Source: an uncultured Christensenellaceae bacterium
GTDB lineage: Bacteria > Bacillota > Clostridia > Christensenellales > Borkfalkiaceae
Direction: 5' to 3'
Assembly: GCA_910587005.1 (NCBI GenBank)
Contig: CAJULB010000010.1
Coordinates: 1-34,355, forward strand
Length of the DNA: 34,355 nt
Made by a program: the position numbers and the translations under genes. Below are positions 24,362 to 31,118 of the stretch, piece by piece. The notes under the pieces are model-generated. The model was not told where the DNA came from and made no database searches. It saw nothing but the letters and a program-made list of their open reading frames with translations. How positions within the stretch are numbered: the first letter of the stretch is position 1; every line of letters begins with the position of its first letter.

Positions 24362-24373
24362 GTTAACGTTAAC
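24362..24373. promoter_or_regulatory. LacI-family operator O3 in the regulator's own promoter region
   Basis: Third copy of GTTAACGTTAAC, between the -10 box and the regulator start codon, implying autoregulation. Confidence 0.87.
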
Positions 24374-24386
24374 ATTGATTATGTCA

Positions 24387-24415
24387 ATAATAAAATACTG
24401 AATTTATTTTGTCAA
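24387..24415 (-). promoter_or_regulatory. Promoter of the LacI-family regulator gene
   Basis: Minus-strand TTGACA (24410-24415) and TATTAT (24387-24392) with a 17-bp spacer. The rest of 24416-24550 is AT-rich with nothing recognisable. Confidence 0.75.
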
Positions 24416-24550
24416 TATGTTTGGGAAAAGTTTTTTCATAAAAAGGAAAATTATCACATTCACAAATTTTACGCCAAAAAAATTGTGACTTTGAGAAAAA
24501 TTTACACGCAAAAATTTTCAATTTTACAGAAATTTCACAATTTGCCGTAA

Positions 24551-24595
24551 AAAAATAAACCCGCGGTAAGGCAAAAGTTTTTGCCTTACCGCGGG
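24551..24595 (-). terminator. Terminator of the cytosolic SGNH esterase gene
   Basis: A 17-bp perfect stem (24560-24576 with 24579-24595), 2-base loop, followed on the minus strand by GTTTATTTTTT. It insulates the LacI regulator from the gene upstream. Confidence 0.9.
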
Positions 24596-24610
24596 CGTAA
24601 ATTTACTAAA

Positions 24611-25219
24611 TTACAATAAATGCTTGCGGATAGCCTTTATAGCCGTATCTGCAATTAAACGCGACCCGCGGTGCGTGGGGTGCACGCCGTCGAGCGAGTA
24701 TTCGGTATAAGGAATACTTTGCGCAAGCCCCACAAACATTTCGTCGTAAGCCACAACCTCGTCGCAAAGCTTTAAAGTTACTTTATTGATAATTTCAAGC
24801 TCCTTATTGAACAGCTTGCGCATTCTGAGTTTATCCGGCGCGGGAAGTAAAAACGGTTCAAGAAAAATTACTACTATCCCCGCGTTTTTAAGGCGGGTTA
24901 AAAGCTCGGTCAAATCTTTTTCGAACTGAACCAAATCCAGCTCCTTGCCGTTTTTGAATTTGTGGATTGTGTTGTTTATGCCTATCATCATTACGACTGC
25001 GTCCGGCTTTTGCGCAATTACGTCCGTATCAACGCGCGCAAGCAAATCGCTTACCTCGTCGCCGGATACGCCTTTGTTTATCAGTTCTATATCCATATCG
25101 GGATATATGGGGCGGAGCTTGTCCGCAAGAATTTTCACATAGCCGATTCCAAGCGATTTTTCGTCTGCGCGGTCGCGCCCGCAATCGGTTATAGAATCCC
25201 CGAAAAACACGATTTTCAT
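24611..25219 (-). CDS. Cytosolic SGNH/GDSL esterase
   Basis: A 202-residue single-domain enzyme without a signal peptide. It carries all four SGNH blocks: FFGDSI (Ser9), the Gly of NKGVSG (50-53), GINN (80-83) and DGVHP (Asp177, His180). The size and layout match small TesA-like or acetyl-xylan/lipolytic esterases. It has its own AGGGAG site and a strong terminator, so it is a single-gene unit. Close to the sugar locus, it may remove acetyl groups from imported oligosaccharides, but this is inferred from proximity only. Confidence 0.87.
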   Translation of the reverse strand: MKIVFFGDSITDCGRDRADEKSLGIGYVKILADKLRPIYPDMDIELINKGVSGDEVSDLLARVDTDVIAQKPDAVVMMIGINNTIHKFKNGKELDLVQFEKDLTELLTRLKNAGIVVIFLEPFLLPAPDKLRMRKLFNKELEIINKVTLKLCDEVVAYDEMFVGLAQSIPYTEYSLDGVHPTHRGSRLIADTAIKAIRKHLL

Positions 25220-25324
25220 AACATTTTCTCCCTTTACTTATTATATTTTAGCACTCATGTCCCCCGTTTGCAATAGTCCAAAAAGAAAACAGTCCTTTAT
25301 TTTTTAAAAAATCATAAAGAAAAA

Positions 25325-25352
25325 CGGCGGTATATGTTGCCCTATACCGCCG
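25325..25352 (-). terminator. Terminator of the HNH nuclease gene
   Basis: Stem CGGCGGTATA/TATACCGCCG with an 8-base loop, followed on the minus strand by TTTTTCTTTATG. It lies 28 bp beyond the stop codon. Confidence 0.82.
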
Positions 25353-25379
25353 AGAGATTATTGTACAAATTATTACATA

Positions 25380-26300
25380 TTATTTTTTAGCTAAAATTTC
25401 TTTTAACTTTGTATAAGTATAGTTGTATCTATACCAATTTTTGTACTGTTCTCTTCTTACTTCTTCCGCCGCGTCCGTGTTATATCTTATCAATTCCGAA
25501 ATAATAAGATAACAAGAGCTGTCCGCATCGGTTTGTAATATGCGATTGATTTCTCTTGAATCCACGTCAAGCGGAGTGTTATGACAATCCATTCCGCAAG
25601 CTATCAGCATTTTATCGCAAATTCTTTTGCGCATAAAATAATTCTGACCGTAGGTATTAAGTATTACGCAATTATTCAAAAATTCTTGAGTATCGTCTTT
25701 TGTCTCAATATCATAGTTGATAATCGTGTAACAATATCTAACGCTGTTATAATGCTCGTCTTTGTCTACAATTATCGCGTTGGTTTGAAATAATTCCGAA
25801 ATAAACCGATAAATAGCGTATGCATTGTCGGCGTTGCCTTTTGAATAATAGTCGTCCTTTGTAAAATCGACAAAAATTTTGGCATAAGCCAAATATTTAT
25901 TTTCCGGTTTCATTTCAAGGCATCTTTTAAAGAAGCTAATCCCCTGATTCGCGTCCGAAAAATGAATTTCGTCATAAATTTCGAATATTTCATAATGGTT
26001 TTGAACCTTACGGATTTCAAAGCGCTTTTCGTTAGCCGTAAAACATGGGAATTTATCCGCCTTTTCGTCATTAGTTAAAATATGACAGCAAATCAGATTA
26101 GATTCCGTATTTTTTCCGCCAAGCGATTGCGGATAAATGTGGTCTAAGTTCCAACCGAATTTACTCCCGCGGTCGCCGTAAGCGGCTTTTGCCATTTCTC
26201 TTCCGGAAAAATCAAAAGCTTTCTGACAATTGCCGAACTGCTTTGTCCAAAGAGACATTGCATTTTCTCTGTTAAGTTCCATTAATTTTTCGTTTTTCAT
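25380..26300 (-). CDS. HNH endonuclease family protein with structured leader
   Basis: A 306-residue protein with an N-terminal HNH nuclease fold: CQKAFDFSGREM (25-36), then the beta-beta-alpha-metal motif WNLDHIYPQSLGG (50-62) with Asp53/His54, and SNL plus TNDEK (67-80) supplying the Asn and metal-ligand positions. Residues about 110-306 are helical and I recognise no domain there. It is not IscB or Cas9, since no RuvC segment is present. The gene is visibly more AT-rich than its neighbours and stands alone with its own promoter, a 139-nt self-folding leader and a terminator, which suggests lateral acquisition. A DNA-targeting defence or mobile-element role is possible but unproven. Confidence 0.78.
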   Translation of the reverse strand: MKNEKLMELNRENAMSLWTKQFGNCQKAFDFSGREMAKAAYGDRGSKFGWNLDHIYPQSLGGKNTESNLICCHILTNDEKADKFPCFTANEKRFEIRKVQNHYEIFEIYDEIHFSDANQGISFFKRCLEMKPENKYLAYAKIFVDFTKDDYYSKGNADNAYAIYRFISELFQTNAIIVDKDEHYNSVRYCYTIINYDIETKDDTQEFLNNCVILNTYGQNYFMRKRICDKMLIACGMDCHNTPLDVDSREINRILQTDADSSCYLIISELIRYNTDAAEEVRREQYKNWYRYNYTYTKLKEILAKK

Positions 26301-26357
26301 TTATTATATAACTCCTTTTCAAAAATTATATAATTTGTACTTGTAACCTCCTTTTAA

Positions 26358-26496
26358 ATTGAAACAAATACTTTGATTAACGAATTAGGGCAACCTAACG
26401 CTGTGAACCTCGAAGGGCAATCCTCTTAACAGCATAACAGAAGATTTATTAATCATCTTTCAAAACATTATGAAAGTGTATTAGATTTGTTTCAAT
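26358..26496 (-). ncRNA. Structured 139-nt leader RNA upstream of the HNH gene
   Basis: Closed by a 12-bp perfect stem, ATTGAAACAAAT (26358-26369) with ATTTGTTTCAAT (26485-26496). Inside lie a 7-bp stem (26374-26380 with 26449-26455), hairpin CTTTC/GAAAG (26457-26476), hairpin TTAGG/CCTAA (26385-26398) and a GCTGT/ACAGC stem (26400-26404 with 26430-26434) holding a second AGG/CCT hairpin. The predicted start of transcription falls at about 26494, so the RNA would begin with the closing stem. An AAAGGAGG tract immediately follows the 3' strand, and the HNH ribosome site lies further down. It matches no riboswitch I can name. It could be a cis-regulator or a separate functional RNA. Confidence 0.6.
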
Positions 26497-26500
26497 ACAT

Positions 26501-26529
26501 ATTATACATTGCAAATCAGAAAAAAACAA
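26501..26529 (-). promoter_or_regulatory. Promoter of the HNH leader
   Basis: Minus-strand TTGTTT (26524-26529) and TATAAT (26501-26506) with a 17-bp spacer. Confidence 0.65.
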
Positions 26530-26558
26530 GCAGTTTTTTAATTTTATACTAAATAAAC

Positions 26559-26589
26559 CCGCCCAAACGGCATTTTTCCGTTTGGGCGG
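26559..26589 (-). terminator. Terminator of tRNA-Ser
   Basis: Perfect 12-bp stem CCGCCCAAACGG and its complement, 7-base loop, just after the tRNA 3' end, followed on the minus strand by GTTTATTTAG. Confidence 0.8.
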
Positions 26590-26592
26590 TTA

Positions 26593-26683
26593 TGGCGCGG
26601 AAGAAGGGATTTGAACCCTTGCTACGGTTTCCCGTACTACTCCCTTAGCAGGGGAGCCCCTTGAGCCACTTGGGTACTTCCGC
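26593..26683 (-). tRNA. tRNA-Ser (anticodon GCT)
   Basis: A 91-nt tRNA with acceptor GCGGAAG/CTTCCGC, discriminator G, encoded CCA, anticodon stem CTCCC/GGGAG around loop CTGCTAA, and the long variable arm (TACGG-GAAA-CCGTA) expected of serine tRNA. No integrase is next to it. Confidence 0.96.
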
Positions 26684-26747
26684 ATACTCGGCATAAAAAC
26701 CTGGCTCATAACAATTTTTACTGCCTTTATGTAATTTTAGCTTACAC

Positions 26748-26776
26748 ACTATATCATAATTTTACGGCTTTGTCAA
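26748..26776 (-). promoter_or_regulatory. Promoter of tRNA-Ser
   Basis: Minus-strand TTGACA (26771-26776) and TATAGT (26748-26753), 17-bp spacer, about 65 bp before the tRNA. Confidence 0.75.
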
Positions 26777-26912
26777 AACATTAATTCACGGTTTTTCAAT
26801 TTATTGCAATAATTTTTAACCCCGATAATTATCGCGCCGCCCAACGCGCGCCATTTACACCGCCTGTATGCGCAGTTATTTACACCGCGCCCCAGCGCCT
26901 CAAATTTTCACA

Positions 26913-28007
26913 TCACAGCAGACGCGCCGCAAGCTCCAAAGCGTTCAAAATTACCTTATCCATATCGTAATACTTATAGTCGGCAAGCCTACCGCCCAGA
27001 ATATACCCCGCTTTTACCGCTTTTTCGGCATACACCGCCGCAAGTGCGTTATTTTTTTCGTCGTTAACGGGATAGAACGGCTCGCACCCGTCCCGCCACT
27101 CGTCGGGGTATTCGCGCGTTATAACCGTTTTTGGCTGTGAACCGAACTCAAAATGCTTATGCTCGATTATCCTTGTAAACGGCACCTCGTGCGAGGTATA
27201 GTTAACGACCGCGTTTCCCTGAAAATTTTCAACGTCCAGAACCTCTGTTTCAAACCTCAGCGTGCGGTATTCCAGCTTTCCGCAAGCGTACCCGAAAAGC
27301 CTGTCCGCCGCGCCCGTATAAACTATTTTATCAGCAAGCTTTTCCAGCTCTGTCCTGTTTTCGATAAAATCGCAATTCAGCTTAACGTCACAGCCCGCAA
27401 GCAGTTTTTCTATAATCTGCGTGTACCCGCCGACGGGTATTCCCTGATAAGCGTCGCTGAAATAATTGTTATTATAAGTGAACCGAAGGGGCAATCTTTT
27501 AATGATAAATGCGGGCAAATCTTTGCAATCTCTGCCCCACTGCTTTTCGGTATATTCCTTGATAAGATTATGATAAATGTCCGCGCCGACCATACTCAAA
27601 GCCTGTTCTTCAAGATTTTTAGGGTTGGACACCCCCGCCTCCCGCACCTGTCTGCCGATAATTTCCTTAGCCTGCGCGGGCGAAGAAATTCCCCACATTT
27701 TTGCAAACGTATTCATATTGAAGGGCAGGTTATACACTTCTCCGCGGTACACTGCAACGGGCGAGTTTATAAAGTTATTGAACACTGCAAAACCGTTGAC
27801 GTAATCCCACACCGCCTTATTTGAAGTGTGAAAAATATGCGCGCCGTACCGGTGCACGGTTACGCCTACCGTGTTTTCCGTGTAAACGTTACCGCCTATA
27901 TGCGGGCGCTTTTCTATTACAAGGCACTTTTTGCCTTTTTTTACCGCCTCGTGCGCGAATACCGAACCGAACAGCCCCGCGCCGACGATTAAATAATCAT
28001 ACTTCAT
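26913..28007 (-). CDS. glf: UDP-galactopyranose mutase
   Basis: Flavoenzyme that interconverts UDP-galactopyranose and UDP-galactofuranose, the donor of galactofuranose for surface polysaccharides. From the ATG at 28007 it has 364 residues, the normal length. Signatures are the FAD-binding YLIVGAGLFG near the N terminus, KRPHIGGNVYTE, YGAHIFHT, the catalytic region KQWG and RLPLRFTYNNNYF, and the C-terminal HKHFEFG and YPVND. The upstream TTG at 28025 is less likely, though no strong ribosome site precedes either start. It is not in an obvious surface-polysaccharide cluster here. Confidence 0.96.
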   Translation of the reverse strand: MKYDYLIVGAGLFGSVFAHEAVKKGKKCLVIEKRPHIGGNVYTENTVGVTVHRYGAHIFHTSNKAVWDYVNGFAVFNNFINSPVAVYRGEVYNLPFNMNTFAKMWGISSPAQAKEIIGRQVREAGVSNPKNLEEQALSMVGADIYHNLIKEYTEKQWGRDCKDLPAFIIKRLPLRFTYNNNYFSDAYQGIPVGGYTQIIEKLLAGCDVKLNCDFIENRTELEKLADKIVYTGAADRLFGYACGKLEYRTLRFETEVLDVENFQGNAVVNYTSHEVPFTRIIEHKHFEFGSQPKTVITREYPDEWRDGCEPFYPVNDEKNNALAAVYAEKAVKAGYILGGRLADYKYYDMDKVILNALELAARLL

Positions 28008-28248
28008 CGTTTTATAATTCCGCAATCAAAATATAAAAGCTTAAAGCGGACGGAACAACCTCCGCCGTATGTAAAAATAATACACGTTTTCAGTCAATCA
28101 GTAAAGTATTTGGGCGCGCGCTTACGGCAACGACCGAAAAAATCAAACGCAAAAGCGCAAATTTTAAGCCGATTTATAAAATTGCCCCCGCTATATGCGC
28201 CGGTTAAGCATGTTTCAAAGCGGTTTGCTCTGCTTAAAAGTTTCTGTT

Positions 28249-29028
28249 TTAAAACCCTTTTTCGGCGAGTTCTCGGCAAAGTCCAATATAAAAGGCGTAA
28301 ATTTTTTCCTTCTTTTTCTTCCTGACCATAAAGTCCACTATTTCGCTGTGCGATACCGAGCCTTCCGCGCACTCACCGCGGTAACTGCCGAATTTAGAGC
28401 TTTCCTCCGAAACAACCCCGTCAGTTGCTCCGCGCTCGTACTTCTTTGAAAACATCAGCGGGATACCCATAACAAAATCGTCGCGGCTGCGCTTCATCTG
28501 CGCCGAATAGCTTTGGCAGTAAACCTTATCGGAAAAATCGATAACCTCCGTTCCGGCGTCGGGCAAGCTTTTAAGCTGTTCGCACACCGTTAAGGAATCG
28601 GGCTTTTTATCCCCGAAAATGCGGTAAACGAAGTTCACCCAAAACGAGGTAAACTTTTTTAAAGGCTTTGGCATGCTTAAAATTTTTGTAGCAATCTGCG
28701 AGCCTTTATGCGGAGTGCAAAGCGTGGTTAACGAGGCGACTTTGTCCTCCATACCAAGGCTTTCAATCATATATCTTGCGTCAAGTCCGCCCTTCGAGTG
28801 CGCGATAATGTTCACCTTTTCAGCGTTCTCCGCCTGTAAAATCTTTATAATCTGCGCTTTAAGCTGAACCGCGTTGTTTTCAACCGTTCCGAAACCGTCC
28901 GTCTTGCTTGTATAAACGCTGCAACCTTCGGATTTGAGAATTTTTTCGATTTTGCCGAACGCTTTGAAGTATTTGAAATCCTTTAAAATTATTCCGTGTG
29001 CAAGAATTATCGGATATTTTGTTTTCAC
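28249..29028 (-). CDS. Alpha/beta-hydrolase, triacylglycerol-lipase/PGAP1-like
   Basis: An alpha/beta hydrolase of 259 residues from the GTG at 29028, which follows a GGGGGAG tract; the frame opens eight codons earlier. Motifs are the oxyanion-region PIILAHGI at the start, the nucleophile elbow AHSKGG, then CTPHKGSQIA, with a later Asp and His (SVSHSEIVDF) completing the triad. The layout resembles lipases of the Pseudomonas/LipA type and PGAP1-like esterases. No signal peptide is seen, so a cytoplasmic or peripheral location is likely. The substrate is unknown. Confidence 0.8.
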   Translation of the reverse strand: MKTKYPIILAHGIILKDFKYFKAFGKIEKILKSEGCSVYTSKTDGFGTVENNAVQLKAQIIKILQAENAEKVNIIAHSKGGLDARYMIESLGMEDKVASLTTLCTPHKGSQIATKILSMPKPLKKFTSFWVNFVYRIFGDKKPDSLTVCEQLKSLPDAGTEVIDFSDKVYCQSYSAQMKRSRDDFVMGIPLMFSKKYERGATDGVVSEESSKFGSYRGECAEGSVSHSEIVDFMVRKKKKEKIYAFYIGLCRELAEKGF

Positions 29029-29116
29029 CCTGTCTCCCCCACGGCAAATCATACTTTAAAAAATTCTGCTTTTGCGCAAAAACCCGTCAAAACCTGTAAA
29101 GCATTGTCCGCGCCAT

Positions 29117-29587
29117 TCAACTGCGCGAGCATTTTTCCGCGTCCACCGCAAGTGTAAACATAAGCGCGTAAAGCGCGTCCGCAGGGTTAACAACGTCTAT
29201 AACGTAAGTATCCGTCCAGCGGAAAATCTGCTTGCTTACCGTAGCGACCGTTCCGCCGCCCGCGCCGTAAATATTATAATCCCATTCCATAATATTCCCG
29301 TCAACCGTCCAGCCCTTGCCTTCAAGTGAATACGACTGTCGGAAAAACGCAAAATGCTTTTTAAGCGTGCCTATATGCGCGTCCCTCTCGTACAGCTCGA
29401 ACTTAGGCATAAAGGTCAAGACCGTTTCTTTAACCGTGCCGACGTTCACGCCGTGCGCGTCGTAAATCTGCAATTTGTGCCCCCAGCTGAACTGCCCTTT
29501 AACGGTGTAAACGACGCTTCCGTCCTCGCCGTAAATATCGTAGCTGTCGAACCACGAAAAAAACCGCTGTTTAAATAAAAGTTTCAT
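29117..29587 (-). CDS. LURP-one-related/YxjI-like protein
   Basis: A 156-residue beta-rich protein of the tubby-like superfamily. The pattern starts with LLFKQRFFSWFDSYDIYGEDG and runs through repeated strand pairs such as VYTVKGQFSWGHKLQIYD and VGTVKETVLTFMPKFELYE, then WTVDGNIMEWDYNIY, as in LURP-one/YxjI proteins. These may bind phospholipid at the membrane; their bacterial function is not settled. It is 31 bp after the decayed GH4 gene and has a GAGAGAG site. Confidence 0.78.
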   Translation of the reverse strand: MKLLFKQRFFSWFDSYDIYGEDGSVVYTVKGQFSWGHKLQIYDAHGVNVGTVKETVLTFMPKFELYERDAHIGTLKKHFAFFRQSYSLEGKGWTVDGNIMEWDYNIYGAGGGTVATVSKQIFRWTDTYVIDVVNPADALYALMFTLAVDAEKCSRS

Positions 29588-29618
29588 ACTATTCTCTCTC
29601 TTTCATACTCTTTAAAAA

Positions 29619-30360
29619 TTAATTTTTAAAATAACCGTCCAAATCGAAGTACGGCTCCAAATACCCGCGCGTGGCAAAGCACATTTCCTTGAAAAGCGCT
29701 TCCGCCTGCGCAAAGTCAAGCGCTCCGCACAACGGCTGGTTTATAAACGCGGCGAAAACTTTATTTAAATTGCGCTCCGCTATCCCCCGCGTTTCCTTTA
29801 AAACACAGCACAAAAACTGTTGCGCGTGAAAAACCTCGTGACAGCACCCGAAGGCTTTGATTTCGGGGAAAACGCCGTAAAGCGTTTTGACGCAGGCGCT
29901 CATAGGGTTTGTAAAGTTGATAACCCACGCGTCAGGGCAAACCGCTTTTATTTTGCGCGCGTAGTCCTCGTAAATCGGTACGGTACGCATTGCGCGCAGA
30001 ACCCCGCCCGGCCCCGCGGTATCGCCTACGGACTGGAATATGCCGTACTTTTCGGGGATATGCACGTCCGCGCGCATCTCCCTGAACGTTGCGGGCAGAA
30101 TTGACAAAACCACGAAGTCGGCGCCTTTAAGCGCGCTTTCGGCGTCGTCGTAAACCTTATATAAAAACTTTGATTTGGTTTTTTTTATCGGCGTTGATGT
30201 ACCCGCCTATTTTTGAATTGCGTTCGGCGGCGGTTTTATCTATGTCGTAAAGCGCAAGCTCTCCACCGAGGTCCTCCGCCAAAGCCAAATCGGACATAAA
30301 AACTCTTGCCCACAGCTTACTTCCCCCGCCTATATATGCTATTTTAACGTTTTTGCGCAT
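29619..30360 (-). pseudogene. Broken GH4 glycosidase (NAD-dependent)
   Basis: GH4 enzymes use NAD and a metal to cleave alpha- or beta-glycosides. The first segment (30360-30157) is the Rossmann start, IAYIGGGSKLWARVF; the second (30113-29619) carries VVLSILPATFREMR, the metal-site region FTNPMS and FGCCHE. Between them the reading frame shifts at a run of eight T (A on the coding strand) near 30180. In the shifted frame the text reads KFLYKVYDDAESALKGADFV, which joins the halves. The expected NHFTW region and roughly 180 following residues are also missing: RNLNKV runs straight into FAAFINQPL, the C-terminal GH4 pattern. Two independent lesions mark it as a pseudogene. Confidence 0.85.
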
Positions 30361-30440
30361 AACGCGCCACCCCCTTTATTTCATTATGAATATTAGCTGA
30401 TATTTAGTTATTTGGTAAACAATTATACTAATGATAGCTT

Positions 30441-30470
30441 TTGTTTGAATATGATAACTGTAAATATAGA
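30441..30470 (+). promoter_or_regulatory. Possible promoter of the 19-codon ORF
   Basis: TTGTTT and TATAGA with an 18-bp spacer, about 70 bp before the mini-ORF. It is weak and lies in AT-rich sequence, so chance is possible. Confidence 0.3.
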
Positions 30471-30542
30471 CTTTTTCGTCCTGGCAACGTAAAAGTTTAC
30501 CATTCAATATTAAATTAAAAATAAATTATAGGAGAAGCAAAA

Positions 30543-30602
30543 TTGAAAAAGACAAAAAATATTTTTATTTCTTTGGTTGAAAAAATATCAGGATTATTTT
30601 AA
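30543..30602 (+). CDS. Possible 19-residue amphipathic peptide
   Basis: TTG start 8 bases after GGAG (30531-30534) in an ATAGGAGAAG context, 19 codons, stop TAA. The peptide reads MKKTKNIFISLVEKISGLF. It is basic at the N terminus, with hydrophobic residues every three to four positions, as in small membrane-active peptides. It has no Cys, so it is not AgrD-like. It lies in the 595-bp gap 30361-30955, which otherwise holds only hairpins and the tRNA-Val promoter. Coding is unproven; the good ribosome site is the main support. Confidence 0.3.
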   Translation: MKKTKNIFISLVEKISGLF

Positions 30603-30778
30603 AAAGAATTTTTCTGAAAAGCGCTTTCCTATAACGGATTTTACCACTTTTACCCTGCCGTGTCAACAGCGGTACAGCTTTCCCCTCCATAAATTAATCG
30701 TCTGAAAACGCGCTTAAACGCGGGATATTGCGGGGGCAAACTTAATTTTACGGCTATTTATTATAAAAAAATAAACCT

Positions 30779-30807
30779 CCGCGCTTTCCATTTTTTGAAA
30801 GGCGCGG
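30779..30807 (-). terminator. GC-rich hairpin with T run on the minus strand
   Basis: CCGCGC (30779-30784) pairs with GCGCGG (30802-30807), with inner TTTC/GAAA and one bulge. The minus strand continues GGTTTATTTTTTT. No minus-strand gene directly feeds it; it may stop read-through from the integrase side. Confidence 0.5.
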
Positions 30808-30868
30808 CTTGCGTAAAATATAAATTATGCTTTAACGTATAGGCTGTTTATTGTAATTTTTTGCGTTT

Positions 30869-30941
30869 TTATATCAATTTGCCCTTCGAGCGCAAAAAAC
30901 AGCCCGCAAACGCTTGCAATGCCGAAAGGAAATTGATATAA
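30869..30941. repeat. Long inverted repeat covering the tRNA-Val promoter
   Basis: Arms TTATATCAATTT (30869-30880) and AAATTGATATAA (30930-30941), continued inward by CC-TTCG with CGAA-GG. The right arm includes most of the -10 box. Confidence 0.65.
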
Positions 30942-30942
30942 T
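30914..30942 (+). promoter_or_regulatory. Promoter of tRNA-Val
   Basis: TTGCAA (30914-30919) and TATAAT (30937-30942) with a 17-bp spacer, 13 bp before the tRNA 5' end. Confidence 0.82.
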
Positions 30943-30955
30943 TAAAAAGCTTTTC

Positions 30956-31032
<77 letters not shown>

Positions 31033-31045
31033 AAACCGCGATTTT

Positions 31046-31077
31046 AGCCTGTATTTTAACGAAATACGGGCTTTTTT
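31046..31077 (+). terminator. Terminator of tRNA-Val
   Basis: AGCC-GTATTT pairs with AAATAC-GGCT around TAACG, followed by TTTTTT. It lies 13 bp after the tRNA, just inside the element. Confidence 0.85.
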
Positions 31078-31118
31078 GTTGCCGTTTTTTGCGAATTTCC
31101 CCGCACCGTCGCCCAATT

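Noticed and set aside
26358..26496. The HNH leader as a known riboswitch (c-di-GMP, purine, THF) or a group I intron
   Set aside because: The GGGCAACC-like text on the plus strand recalls parts of known RNAs, but the core motifs and their order do not match any that I can recall; a covariance search would be decisive.
30414..30501. GGTAAAC and GTTTACC inverted arms in the gap before the mini-ORF
   Set aside because: Seven-base arms 74 bp apart in AT-rich sequence can arise by chance, and nothing else supports a site.
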